The translations under genes and the position numbers were made by a program. DNA of 64,000 nt from an uncultured Oscillospiraceae bacterium. GTDB lineage: Bacteria; Bacillota; Clostridia; Oscillospirales; Oscillospiraceae. This document shows, piece by piece, positions 25,807 to 34,221 of the stretch. The DNA is taken from positions 208,412 through 272,411 of the forward strand of contig CANRLF010000001.1 of the NCBI GenBank assembly GCA_947631395.1, written 5' to 3'. The notes below the pieces were generated by a model, which was not told where the DNA came from, did not search any database, and worked only from the letters and a program-made list of their open reading frames with translations. Numbering within the stretch: the first letter of the stretch is position 1; every line of letters starts with the position of its first letter.

Positions 25807-26928
25807 TCAGCCTTCGGATATTCTCTCCACGGCCCTCAGGAACGAATTTATCTCGCTTTTAGTGTTGAAGGCCGACACGCTGGCACGCACGGTCCCCCGC
25901 CGGGCGGTGCCCACCGAGGTGTGGGCCAGGGGCGCGCAGTGTAGCCCGGCCCTCACGGCAAAGCCCATGGTCGAAAGCCTCTCCCCCGCCTCCTCCGAGG
26001 CCATGCCGTCGAGCTCAAAGGACACGACGCCCGTCTGGTCCCGGCCGTCGTCGGCGGCGAACACCCGGACGCCGCGTATGCCGGAAAGCCCGCTTGCGAG
26101 GGACTCGGCGAGCTTCCTTTCGTGGGCGGCGATATTGTCTATACCGGTCCTCTCCAGAAAGGCAAGGCCCTCGCACAGCCCGGCGATACCGGGCATGTTG
26201 TGTGTTCCGGCCTCCAGCCCGTCAGGCAGGAAGTCCGGCATTTCCCGGGACATGGAGTTACTGCCGGTGCCGCCGTACAGAAGGGGCCTGTGATCGCCCT
26301 TGACTATTAGTATCCCCGTACCCTGGGGGCCGTATAGCCCCTTGTGCCCGGGCATGGCGATGAAGTCCGCCATGAGCTCCCGGGCACTGATTCTCAGCAC
26401 ACCGGCGGACTGGGAGGCGTCGATAATGAACGGCACACCGCGAGAGCGACACATATCGGCCACCTCGCTGACGGGCAACACAAAGCCGAAAACATTCGAT
26501 ACGTGATTTATGACCACCGCACCCGTGCCCGGCGTGATGGCCGAGTCGAAGGCCCTTATGGCCGCGTCCCTGTCGAATACGGGGCTGTCCGCCACGACGA
26601 TCCGGGCGCCGACGGCGTTGAGAGGCCGGGTGACGCTGTTGTGCTCATAGCCGCTGATCACAACCCTGTCCCCGGGCGAGACAAGGCTCCTGATGGCGAT
26701 ATTGAGGCCGTGGGTGGCGTTGAAGGTCATTATCACCCGCTCCGGGTCCTCCACGTCAAAGAGCCTCGACGCCCTCTCGCGGCACTCGTAAAGCTTCTCC
26801 GCCGCCGCGATCGCCGGCCTGTGGCCGCCCCGCCCGGGGCTTGCGCAGGTGTCCAGGGCCTTTATCATCGCCGCTCTGACGGACGCCGGCTTCTGGAAGG
26901 TCGTAGCGGCGCTATCAAGGTAGATCAA
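25807..26928 (-). CDS. Class V aminotransferase / cysteine desulfurase family protein
   Basis: 373 residues, fold-type I PLP enzyme starting MIYLDSAATTFQKP as in SufS/Csd-type desulfurases. It has FNATHGLN, the cofactor pocket IIDASQSAGV, the Schiff-base Lys in MPGHKGLYGPQGTG, and a C-terminal RAGLHCAPLAH with a Cys at the position of the persulfide-forming residue. It matches the subgroup annotated as cysteine desulfurase family. ATG overlaps the DUF3343 stop by 4 bp, so the two are made together; DUF3343 proteins are proposed sulfur or selenium carriers, fitting sulfur or selenium mobilisation. The acceptor pathway is unknown and no scaffold gene is adjacent. Confidence 0.9.
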   Translation of the reverse strand: MIYLDSAATTFQKPASVRAAMIKALDTCASPGRGGHRPAIAAAEKLYECRERASRLFDVEDPERVIMTFNATHGLNIAIRSLVSPGDRVVISGYEHNSVTRPLNAVGARIVVADSPVFDRDAAIRAFDSAITPGTGAVVINHVSNVFGFVLPVSEVADMCRSRGVPFIIDASQSAGVLRISARELMADFIAMPGHKGLYGPQGTGILIVKGDHRPLLYGGTGSNSMSREMPDFLPDGLEAGTHNMPGIAGLCEGLAFLERTGIDNIAAHERKLAESLASGLSGIRGVRVFAADDGRDQTGVVSFELDGMASEEAGERLSTMGFAVRAGLHCAPLAHTSVGTARRGTVRASVSAFNTKSEINSFLRAVERISEG

Positions 26929-27179
26929 ACCCGCACCTCCTCAAAGCCGCCGCCGGCCATTACGCGAAATACCCGCTTCGGGGGCAATGCCGCCGAGGCC
27001 AGTACCCCCATGGCGCGGCTGAGCAGGGCGGTACTTATCCTGACCGCGTATCCGCATCCCTCCCGGGACATGGTCGGGGATACGCGCGTTATCATATTTC
27101 TGATCCCCGCGCCGGTCAACGCCTGGGATACCCTCTGGGCGTAGGTCAGCGACCGGCAGGTCAGATAATAGCTTTCCAT
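26925..27179 (-). CDS. DUF3343 protein, putative Se/S carrier-like
   Basis: 84 residues beginning MESYYLTCRSLTYAQRVSQAL, with a conserved Cys8, then a CGYAVRIS segment (second Cys) and a helical end. DUF3343 is annotated as a putative Se/S carrier family. The ATG at 27179 was chosen over an upstream in-frame start because GGGAGG lies 10 bp before it. That Shine-Dalgarno is the 3' arm of a nested stem-loop in the leader. It precedes and overlaps the desulfurase-like gene by 4 bp. Identification rests on pattern, length and context. Confidence 0.82.
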   Translation of the reverse strand: MESYYLTCRSLTYAQRVSQALTGAGIRNMITRVSPTMSREGCGYAVRISTALLSRAMGVLASAALPPKRVFRVMAGGGFEEVRV

Positions 27180-27189
27180 ATATGAAATT

Positions 27190-27239
27190 CCTCCCGGAAG
27201 TAGTTGTGAAAACACTGTCACAACATACTATGCCGGGAG
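27190..27239 (-). promoter_or_regulatory. Structured leader sequestering the DUF3343 Shine-Dalgarno
   Basis: On the minus strand CTCCCGG (27239-27233) pairs with CCGGGAG (27197-27191), covering five of six bases of the GGGAGG ribosome-binding site. Nested inside is a second perfect stem GTTGTGA / TCACAAC (27224-27218 / 27209-27203) with an 8-nt loop. No T run follows, so it is not an ordinary terminator. It could be an RNA switch, a protein-binding site, or at DNA level two nested operators. Confidence 0.6.
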
Positions 27240-27258
27240 TGATGAAAAGTTTATCTGT

Positions 27259-27729
27259 TTAAAGGTCCTCCAGCAGTACCACCGCGTGGGCGGCGATACC
27301 GCCCTCACCGGATACGCCAAGGCCCTCCTCCGTTGTGGCCTTGACGCTCACGCGGTCAACGCCGACGCCGAGGCGCAAAGCCAGCTTTTCCCGCATGGCG
27401 CCGATATACGCGGCCATTTTCGGCCGCTGGGCGATTACGGTGATGTCGACGTTGCCCACACGGTAGCCCGCCGCGCGGACACGGTCCATGACCACCCCCA
27501 GAAGTTCCACGCTGTCGGCGTCGAGGTATCGGTCGTCGCTGTCAGGGAATAGCGCCCCGATGTCGCCCAGGGCCGCGGCCCCGAGGAGGGCGTCCATCAG
27601 CGCGTGGACAGGCACGTCCCCGTCGGAGTGACCCTCCGGGCCCATGTCGAAGGGTATCTCGACCCCGCAGATAACGCATCTGCGGCCTGACACGAGCCGG
27701 TGTACGTCGTATCCGTGTCCTATCCTCAT
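27259..27729 (-). CDS. ispF: 2-C-methyl-D-erythritol 2,4-cyclodiphosphate synthase
   Basis: Fifth enzyme of the MEP isoprenoid pathway. The 156 residues begin MRIGHGYDVHRLV with the metal-binding Asp-x-His, then GHSDGDVPVHALMDALLGAAALGDIG, and end with the conserved KATTEEGLG. It overlaps ispD by 4 bp (ATGA). Nothing is missing compared with the family. Confidence 0.97.
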   Translation of the reverse strand: MRIGHGYDVHRLVSGRRCVICGVEIPFDMGPEGHSDGDVPVHALMDALLGAAALGDIGALFPDSDDRYLDADSVELLGVVMDRVRAAGYRVGNVDITVIAQRPKMAAYIGAMREKLALRLGVGVDRVSVKATTEEGLGVSGEGGIAAHAVVLLEDL

Positions 27730-28466
27730 AAGCTCTTTCGCGCCTCAAGTATGGCCTCGGCGGTCTCGATGTCCCAGGGCCTTGTTATCTTTATGTTCTC
27801 CTGCGAGCCAATGCTCATCGCCGGGCGAAGTCCTATGGCCTCCACCGCGCCGCAGTCGTCGGTGACGGAAAGGCCGTGGAGCCTGGCGTTATGAAGCGCC
27901 GCCTTGAGAACGTCGGCCTTTATGACCTGGGGGGTCTGGGCGGCGTACACGGTATCCCTGCCGGGGGTCTGCTCCACGAAGCCGTCCTTCACGGTCTTGA
28001 CCGTGTCGGTGACGGGCACCATGGGACAGGCGGCGGAATATTTGTACGCCTTACTGAAGGCGTCAGCGATGATCTCCTGGGTGACAAGGGGCCTGGCGCC
28101 GTCGTGCACAGCTATGTACTCGGCGCTCTCGTCGGCCTCGTTAAGGCCAATGAGCACGGACTCGAGCCGGTCCTCGCCTCCGCAGAGGATCTTGGTGGCC
28201 TTTGTTATCTCAAACTCCGCGCACATATCGGCCACCGGGACGATGGACTCCTCCCTTGTGACCACGATGATCTCGTGGACGTTGGGGGACGCCTCCAGCT
28301 CCCGGAGGGACCTTGCCAGGACCGGGATGCCGCCGATCTCGGCAAAGAGCTTGTCCTCCCCCGCCATGCGCCGGGAGGAGCCGGCCGCGGCGACTATCGC
28401 CGTGCCGAAGGGCAGCTTGTTCCATGTGACGGCCCTTTTGAAAAGCTTCGCTATAAGCTTGGCCAT
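27726..28466 (-). CDS. ispD: 2-C-methyl-D-erythritol 4-phosphate cytidylyltransferase
   Basis: Third enzyme of the MEP pathway; transfers CMP to methylerythritol phosphate. In 246 residues: the nucleotide loop AIVAAAGSSRRM near 24-35 (here after about 20 extra N-terminal residues), HDGARPLV near 121 and the C-terminal TDDCGAVEA. AGAGGTGAGCGT precedes the ATG. The longer N terminus could be real or a start-choice artefact, but no better start is visible before the core. Confidence 0.95.
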   Translation of the reverse strand: MAKLIAKLFKRAVTWNKLPFGTAIVAAAGSSRRMAGEDKLFAEIGGIPVLARSLRELEASPNVHEIIVVTREESIVPVADMCAEFEITKATKILCGGEDRLESVLIGLNEADESAEYIAVHDGARPLVTQEIIADAFSKAYKYSAACPMVPVTDTVKTVKDGFVEQTPGRDTVYAAQTPQVIKADVLKAALHNARLHGLSVTDDCGAVEAIGLRPAMSIGSQENIKITRPWDIETAEAILEARKSL

Positions 28467-28520
28467 ACGCTCACCTCTGTGTTAAAATGATATGCGCTTG
28501 TCCCGCCAAAAGACCATTTA

Positions 28521-28550
28521 AAATAAGCGGCAACCTGAGTCAGTTGCCGC
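28521..28550 (-). terminator. Terminator of ispH-rpsA
   Basis: Minus strand GCGGCAAC / GTTGCCGC stem (28550-28543 / 28534-28527) with an 8-nt loop, followed by TTATTTT. It lies 30 bp after the ispH-rpsA stop and upstream of ispD. Confidence 0.8.
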
Positions 28551-28579
28551 TGTATTTTATAGCCGTGTCTCGCGACGCG

Positions 28580-30703
28580 TTACTCCTCCTCGGTGGGGAG
28601 CTCCTCGGGCGCGGGGGGATTTTCGGTGTCATAGACGACCACGGGGCCGTCGTCCTCCTCGGGCTCGGGCTCCTCGGGCGCGGGAGCGGCGGGCTCGCTG
28701 AGGGCTCTGATGGACAGGGACACCTTCTTGTTCTCGTTGTCGATATTGATGATCTTGGCCTTAACGACCTCGCCCTCAGAGAGGACGTCCTCGGGCTTGC
28801 CGATGCGGCGGTCAGCGATCTGGGAGATGTGGATGAGGCCGTCAACACCGGGGACGATCTCGGCGAAGGCGCCGAAGGTCATAAGCTTTACGATACGCAC
28901 ATCGGCCACACTGCCGACATTGTAGGTGGAGGTGAACTTCACCCAGGGGTTCTCGCTGGGATCCTTGTAGCCCAGGGAGATCTTCTTCGTCTCCTTGTCA
29001 AAGGAGATGACATAGACGTCGATCTCGTCGCCGACCTTCAGGACCTCAGAGGGCTGATGGATGCGCTTCCAGGAGAGCTCCGACACGTGGACCATGCCGT
29101 CCACGCCGCCGATGTCCACAAAGGCGCCGTAAGAGGTCAGGGACTTCACAACGCCGTGATAACGCTTGCCCACCTCGATCTCGTTCCAGGTGGCCTCGGC
29201 CTTGGCCCGGCGCTCGATGGCGGTCACGTCCCTGATGGAGCCGACGACGCGCCTTCTGGGCTGGTTGACCTCACGGATTATGAGCTTGACCTTGCGCTTC
29301 AAAAGCTCGCTCATGGGAGCGTCCTTGGGAAGGCCGGACTGGGAGGCGGGCACGAACACCCGGACGCCCTTAACATTGACGACCACGCCGCCCTTGTTCT
29401 CCTCGACAACGGTGCCCTCAACAACGGCGCGGGAGGCGCGGGCCTCAACGATGCTGTCCCAGTTCTTCACGGAGTCAAGGCGCTTCTTGGATAGCATAAC
29501 GGTGCCCTCCACGTCGTTGACGCGCATGACATAGGCTTCGATCTCGTCACCCACATGGATGATGTCCGCCACGTTGACGCCCGGCTCGTCAGTGAACTCG
29601 GAAATGGGGATATATCCTGACTGCTTGGTGCCCAGATCGACGGAAATCTCGGTCTGAGTAATTGAGGCGATCACGCCGCGTACCTTCTCACCCGTATGTA
29701 AGGTTTTGATGGAACGCTCAAGCAGCTCTTCAAAAGAGGCTTCGGGAGCCTCCGGCGCTACCTCTTCTGCCGCGGGAGCCTCATTGACCTCCTGGGCGAT
29801 CTCTTCGACGACCTCGGCCGCCTTGGTTTCTTCTTCGACTGTCTCCACAGTCTTGTTCTCGTCACACATCTTCCTGTTGACCTCCTTAATTATCCACTCT
29901 GGTGTGGAGGCTCCGGCAGTCACACCCACGCGTCCCGCCACCGAGAGCAGCCCCAGGTCAAGCTCCGACGCGTTCTCAATGAGAAGAACGCGTTCACACT
30001 TTTCCGCGGCGACCCTGGAAAGCTTGTCCGTGTTGGCGCTGTGCCGTCCGCCTATTACGATCATCACGTCGACTGTGGAGGCTATCTCGCGGGCCTCGCG
30101 CTGTCGGTTTGATGTCGTATTGCATATTGTATCAAAAACTTTCAGATTTGTACACTGTTTTTTTATAACTTTAACACTATTTTCAAAATTTTTTCTCTCT
30201 CCGGTGGTTTGAGAGACTATACTGAGGGGCAATTTCGCCCTTTCCGGGTCCTCAAGCAGCCATTTTTCGGCCTCCTCAGGGCTCTCCAGCACCGTACAGC
30301 CCCCGCACCAGGCGGATACGGCCATTACCTCCGGGTGGCGGCGCTCGCCGATCATCACGACAAGGCGGCCCTGGGCGGACTCCTCTTTCACAAGGTCGTG
30401 TATCCGCGCCACCTCCGTGCAGGTGGCGTCGATGACGGGACAGCCGAGCTTCTCAAGCTCCCGGTAGACCTCCGGCCCCACGCCGTGGCTTCTTATTATG
30501 ACGGGCTCCCCCGGGCGGAGCTCCGCCGTGGTATTTACGGTGCGTATCCCGAGGCCCGCCAGGTACCTGACCACGTCGTCGTTGTGGATGAGCGGCCCGA
30601 GGCATGCGCAGGCTCCGTATTTTTCGGCGGCCTCCTCGGCCAAACGTACCGCTCGCCTGACGCCGAAGCAAAAGCCTGCCGTTTTGGCGGTGATTATCTC
30701 CAC
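28580..30703 (-). CDS. ispH: Fused 4-hydroxy-3-methylbut-2-enyl diphosphate reductase / ribosomal protein S1
   Basis: 707 residues in two functional parts. Residues 1-280 are IspH, the last MEP-pathway enzyme: iron-sulfur Cys12 in AGFCFGV, the second Cys in VIDATCTEV, the third in DTICNTTSNRQ. After an acidic Glu/Ala-rich linker (about 285-330) come four S1 RNA-binding domains (about 335-690), for example GKRYHGVVKSLTSYGAFVDIGG and GSVADVRIVKLMTFGAFAEI, and an acidic tail. This fusion is a known clostridial arrangement. In IspH the residue after the second Cys is usually Pro; here it is Thr. Start is a GTG with AAAGGAGAGAGCAGG. A terminator follows. Confidence 0.96.
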   Translation of the reverse strand: MEIITAKTAGFCFGVRRAVRLAEEAAEKYGACACLGPLIHNDDVVRYLAGLGIRTVNTTAELRPGEPVIIRSHGVGPEVYRELEKLGCPVIDATCTEVARIHDLVKEESAQGRLVVMIGERRHPEVMAVSAWCGGCTVLESPEEAEKWLLEDPERAKLPLSIVSQTTGERKNFENSVKVIKKQCTNLKVFDTICNTTSNRQREAREIASTVDVMIVIGGRHSANTDKLSRVAAEKCERVLLIENASELDLGLLSVAGRVGVTAGASTPEWIIKEVNRKMCDENKTVETVEEETKAAEVVEEIAQEVNEAPAAEEVAPEAPEASFEELLERSIKTLHTGEKVRGVIASITQTEISVDLGTKQSGYIPISEFTDEPGVNVADIIHVGDEIEAYVMRVNDVEGTVMLSKKRLDSVKNWDSIVEARASRAVVEGTVVEENKGGVVVNVKGVRVFVPASQSGLPKDAPMSELLKRKVKLIIREVNQPRRRVVGSIRDVTAIERRAKAEATWNEIEVGKRYHGVVKSLTSYGAFVDIGGVDGMVHVSELSWKRIHQPSEVLKVGDEIDVYVISFDKETKKISLGYKDPSENPWVKFTSTYNVGSVADVRIVKLMTFGAFAEIVPGVDGLIHISQIADRRIGKPEDVLSEGEVVKAKIINIDNENKKVSLSIRALSEPAAPAPEEPEPEEDDGPVVVYDTENPPAPEELPTEEE

Positions 30704-30728
30704 CCTGCTCTCTCCTTTACCCGCTCAA

Positions 30729-31328
30729 TTAAAGATTATTCCCCATTTGCGCGATCTTATCCATGAGCTCGTCGGCAAGCTTCTCCACATCCTCCCGGGA
30801 AAGCCGTCCCATTGAGGACACGTCCATGGCGTCACCCACCACGATCGGGTTGCGGCGGAAAAATTTTTTCTTCCGCGGTATGTACATGGGTATGATCGGA
30901 GCGCCGGTCTTTTGGGCGATCCTTATGGCTCCGGCCTTGGGGCTGACTGCGCCGTCCTCGCTGGTCCTGGTGCCCTCCGGGAAGATGCCCAGCTTCTTGC
31001 CGGACTTCAGGACCTTCAGGGCGTTTTTCATGGCCTCCATGTCCCCGGCGGACTCCCGGTTCACGGGGAAGGTCCCTATTCCGCGAAGTATCCACCCCAG
31101 GGGCTTGAAATCGAAAAGCTCCCGCTTGGCCATAAGGCAGAGGTGATATTTCGGCGGCACGGCGAAGGCCATATAAAATGGGTCGGTGAAGCTGGAGTGG
31201 TTGGCGCATATTATGGCCGGCCCATCGGGTATCTTCTCCCGGCCGATTATTTTAAAGGGCTTTACGAGGCTCACCGCCACCATGACGATGAACCTCAGCA
31301 CCCGGTACAGGACCATCTTCCCGTCCAT
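30729..31328 (-). CDS. plsC: 1-acyl-sn-glycerol-3-phosphate acyltransferase (PlsC family)
   Basis: Second acylation step of phosphatidic acid synthesis. The 199 residues begin with a hydrophobic segment (VLYRVLRFIVMVAVSL), then the catalytic NHSSFTD (H-x4-D), GTFPVNRESAG, and the substrate motif FPEGTRT. ATG at 31328 chosen over an in-frame GTG 9 bp upstream that would sit too close to GGGGAG. It overlaps the end of cmk by one base short of contact and is 25 bp before ispH-rpsA, the usual cmk-plsC-ispH order. Confidence 0.93.
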   Translation of the reverse strand: MDGKMVLYRVLRFIVMVAVSLVKPFKIIGREKIPDGPAIICANHSSFTDPFYMAFAVPPKYHLCLMAKRELFDFKPLGWILRGIGTFPVNRESAGDMEAMKNALKVLKSGKKLGIFPEGTRTSEDGAVSPKAGAIRIAQKTGAPIIPMYIPRKKKFFRRNPIVVGDAMDVSSMGRLSREDVEKLADELMDKIAQMGNNL

Positions 31329-31329
31329 A

Positions 31330-32001
31330 TCACACACGCTCCCCGATTATGGACCTTATGAGCTCGAAGCTCTCCTCAAGGTCGTGCTCCGTGGTGTCGC
31401 ACATCACCGAGTCCTCCGCCGGACGCAGAGGCGCTATGTCACGGCTCGAGTCGTTCCTGTCCCGAAGCTCGATGTCTCTTAAAACGTCCTCGAACTCCGC
31501 CTCCACTCCCCGGTCGCGAAGCTCCCGCCAGCGGCGGCGGGCCCTCTCACGGGCGGAGGCCGTCAGGAATATCTTCACCCGGGCGTCGGGCAGGACCACG
31601 GTGCCTATGTCGCGGCCGTCCATGACCACGTCGTATTTTTTCGCCATGTTCCTCTGGGTGTCCATGAGGAAGCCGCGGACCGCCGGCAGGGCCGAGACGT
31701 CGGAGGCGGCCATGGACACCTCCGGCGTGCGGATGAGGTCCGATACGTCCTCGCCGTTTAAGTACATCCTCTGGACGCCCTCGTCGTCATAGCGCATCTC
31801 CACGTCTATCTCCGGCAGCAGGGCTCCCACGGCATCCGGGTCCCTCGTGTCGGCCCCGCGCCTCAGGACATAGAGTCCCACGGTGCGGTAGAGGGCCCCG
31901 GTGTCCACGTAGATATATCCGAAATGTCTGGCGACCATCCTGGCAAGGGTGGATTTTCCGGCCCCGGAGGGGCCGTCGATGGCAATGGCTATGTGGTTCA
32001 T
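31330..32001 (-). CDS. cmk: Cytidylate kinase
   Basis: Phosphorylates CMP and dCMP. In 223 residues: the P loop IAIDGPSGAGKST near 6-18, VDTGALYR near 33-40, the RDIGTVVLPDA segment and the arginine-rich lid ASARERARRRWREL. Start with AAAGGAGCGAGCATG. It overlaps the FAD oxidoreductase gene by 4 bp upstream. Confidence 0.97.
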   Translation of the reverse strand: MNHIAIAIDGPSGAGKSTLARMVARHFGYIYVDTGALYRTVGLYVLRRGADTRDPDAVGALLPEIDVEMRYDDEGVQRMYLNGEDVSDLIRTPEVSMAASDVSALPAVRGFLMDTQRNMAKKYDVVMDGRDIGTVVLPDARVKIFLTASARERARRRWRELRDRGVEAEFEDVLRDIELRDRNDSSRDIAPLRPAEDSVMCDTTEHDLEESFELIRSIIGERV

Positions 32002-33245
32002 GCTCGCTCCTTTCCCGCGCCGGAGGCGGCCGCGAAGGCCGTGGACCAGGCGATCTGCAGATTAAATCCTCCTGTGTAGCCGTCCACGTCCAGCACCTCG
32101 CCGGCGAAATGCAGGCGGGGGACTATCTTCGACTCCATGGTCCTGGGGTCCACCTCCCGGGTGTCCACCCCGCCGGAGGTGACGATGGCCTCCTCCACGG
32201 GCCTGGGGCCGGTTATCCTCACCGGGAACGACTTTAGAAGCTCAGCTAAAGCCCTGCGCTGTTCCCGGGTTATGGAGTTGACCCTGATGTGCGGGGGTAT
32301 GCCGGACCTGTCGACAAGGACGGGTATCATGCTCCGCCCCGCCAGGTCGTCCAGGGCGTTTATGAAGTCGCGGTTTTTGTATTTTTCAAAATCTCTCAGA
32401 AGCCGCTTGTCCAGGGCCTCCATATCGAGGGCGGGCTTCAGGTCGATGTACAGCGTGTAGCTGGTGGTGTCAAAGCTCCTCATATGGGCCGAGGCGGACA
32501 GTATCACGGGCCCGGACACGCCAAAGTGCGTGAACAGCATCTCGCCGAAGTCCTCATACACGCGCTTACCGTTGCCGTCGACGACGGTTATCGCCACGTT
32601 CTTCGGGGCGAAGCCCTGCATCCTGGCGCAGTCGTCGCCTTCCGCCTCCAGCGGCACGAGGCTCCCCCGGGGAGGGATTATATTGTGCCCCAGGGCCCGG
32701 GCGAGGCCGTAGCCATCGCCGTCGGAGCCCGTCACGGGATAGCTCAGGCCGCCGGTGGCTATCAGCACACTGTGTGCCGGGTAGATGTCCCTGTCGGTCC
32801 TGACCCCGGCGGCGGCTCCGCCGTCCGTCAGTATCTCCAGGGCCCTCTCGTGGACGACGCGCACGCCGCCCTGACGGCAAAGGCGCCTCAGGGCCTCCAC
32901 TATATCCGCGGCCTTATCGGACACGGGGAACACCCTGTTCCCCCGCTCGGTCTTGAGGGGTACGCCAAGCTCCTCAAAGAGCTCCATGACCTTTTGTGGC
33001 GGGAAGGCCGTCACGGCGCTATATAAAAACTTACCGTTACCCGGGATATTGGCGATGACCTCACGGGGCTGGCAGTTGTTGGTGAGGTTGCACCGGCCCT
33101 TTCCGGTTATGCCGAGCTTCCGCCCGGTGTATCGGGTCTTTTCCAGCACGGTGACGCCCATCCCCCGGCGGGCGGCCAGTCCGGCGGCCATAAGGCCCGC
33201 GGCGCCGCCGCCGATGACCACAAGGTCACTGGTCGTATTTTTCAT
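31998..33245 (-). CDS. NAD(P)/FAD-dependent oxidoreductase, HI0933/BaiN-like
   Basis: 415 residues from the ATG at 33245. It has the FAD-binding GGGAAGLMAAGLAARRG near 12-28, TGKGRCNLTN, the GVSGPVILSAS motif and a C-terminal TSGGVDTREVDP...GEVLDVDGYTGGFNLQIAWSTG-like FAD motif, diagnostic of the HI0933 (BaiN/RdsA) flavoprotein family. Members have been linked to bile-acid or tRNA-related reactions, but for most the substrate is unknown; do not read bile-acid metabolism into this gene. Its start overlaps rpiR by 20 bp. The cmk position downstream is conserved in Clostridia. Confidence 0.9.
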   Translation of the reverse strand: MKNTTSDLVVIGGGAAGLMAAGLAARRGMGVTVLEKTRYTGRKLGITGKGRCNLTNNCQPREVIANIPGNGKFLYSAVTAFPPQKVMELFEELGVPLKTERGNRVFPVSDKAADIVEALRRLCRQGGVRVVHERALEILTDGGAAAGVRTDRDIYPAHSVLIATGGLSYPVTGSDGDGYGLARALGHNIIPPRGSLVPLEAEGDDCARMQGFAPKNVAITVVDGNGKRVYEDFGEMLFTHFGVSGPVILSASAHMRSFDTTSYTLYIDLKPALDMEALDKRLLRDFEKYKNRDFINALDDLAGRSMIPVLVDRSGIPPHIRVNSITREQRRALAELLKSFPVRITGPRPVEEAIVTSGGVDTREVDPRTMESKIVPRLHFAGEVLDVDGYTGGFNLQIAWSTAFAAASGAGKERA

Positions 33246-34089
33246 AAACGTCAAATTCCGTCCAGATGTTCTCAAGTCTTGCGAAGGTCTCGCCCAGGTC
33301 CTTATTGGACTGCTCCGCCGCGGCGACGATAAGGGCGTTTATAAGGCTCAGGGGCGCTACGAGTGAGTCGAGGAAGGATACCATGTCGCTCCGGGCGTAG
33401 AGCTTTATGTCCGCAAGCTGAGCCACAAGGCTCGACTCGGAGTCCGTTATGCCGACGATCCTCGCGCCCTTGTCACGGGCGTAGCGCATGGCCATTATGG
33501 TGCGGCGTGAATACCTCGGGAAGGATATGGCCACCAGCACGTCGCCCTCGGAGATGTGCAGGATCTGCTCGTATATTTCGGAAAAGGCGCTCTGGGATAT
33601 GACGCGCACATCCGGGAAGAGCTGATTTAGATAGAAGCCCATGAAGCTGGAAAGCACCGCCGAGGAGCGCACACCGACTATGTACACAGTCTTGGCCTCA
33701 CTAATGGCGCGGGCGGCCTGCTCGAACTGGTCGCGGTCCAGCTCCTCAAGGGTGTGGCGGATCTTGACGATGTCGGAGTTGAGGACCGTCTCGGGCACGT
33801 CCGCGCCGGAGATCATGTCCTTCGCCACCTCGATGCGCTGTACGGTGGTGAGCCTGTTTTTCACGAGCTCCTGCATGGCGCGGCGCATCTCCGGGTAGCC
33901 GTCGTAGCCCAGGTCAGAAGCGAACCTGACGACGGTGGACTCGGAAACTCCCGCGGCAAGGCCAAGCCTGCCGGCTGTCATAAACGCGGCCTTTTCGTAG
34001 TTTTCATTGATGAACGCGGCGATGCGCCTCTGGCCCTTGGAGAACGTGGGCGAAAGAGTCTTTATCGCCGCGAGGACGTCATTGTTCAT
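33226..34089 (-). CDS. MurR/RpiR family transcriptional regulator
   Basis: 287 residues: an N-terminal helix-turn-helix (about 1-77; FMTAGRLGLAAGVSESTVVRFASDLGYDGYPEMRRAM) and a C-terminal SIS phosphosugar-binding domain (about 120-260; VYIVGVRSSAVLSSFMGFYL). Such regulators sense sugar phosphates. No sugar gene is nearby; the regulator heads an operon with the FAD oxidoreductase, cmk, plsC and ispH-rpsA, which would place membrane and nucleotide genes under its promoter. It has its own promoter. Confidence 0.92.
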   Translation of the reverse strand: MNNDVLAAIKTLSPTFSKGQRRIAAFINENYEKAAFMTAGRLGLAAGVSESTVVRFASDLGYDGYPEMRRAMQELVKNRLTTVQRIEVAKDMISGADVPETVLNSDIVKIRHTLEELDRDQFEQAARAISEAKTVYIVGVRSSAVLSSFMGFYLNQLFPDVRVISQSAFSEIYEQILHISEGDVLVAISFPRYSRRTIMAMRYARDKGARIVGITDSESSLVAQLADIKLYARSDMVSFLDSLVAPLSLINALIVAAAEQSNKDLGETFARLENIWTEFDVYEKYDQ

Positions 34090-34146
34090 AACACATCCCG
34101 CCTTTGAAAAAATTTTACTTCCATGGGAAGGCTGCTACACTCACTC

Positions 34147-34174
34147 ATTATATTTCTTTTGCCCGAAAATGCAA
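34147..34174 (-). promoter_or_regulatory. Predicted promoter of the rpiR operon
   Basis: Minus strand TTGCAT (34174-34169), 16-bp spacer, TATAAT (34152-34147). A short dyad CTTCCCATGGAAG follows at about 34120-34132 and might be an operator. Confidence 0.65.
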
Positions 34175-34221
34175 GAGCAAATTCATAAAAATTGCATTTT
34201 TTGAAACTGTACCCTGCAAAT

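Noticed and set aside
31998..33245. Bile-acid reductase (BaiN) function
   Set aside because: The HI0933 family is broad and the gene sits with cmk, plsC and ispH; no other bile-acid gene is present.
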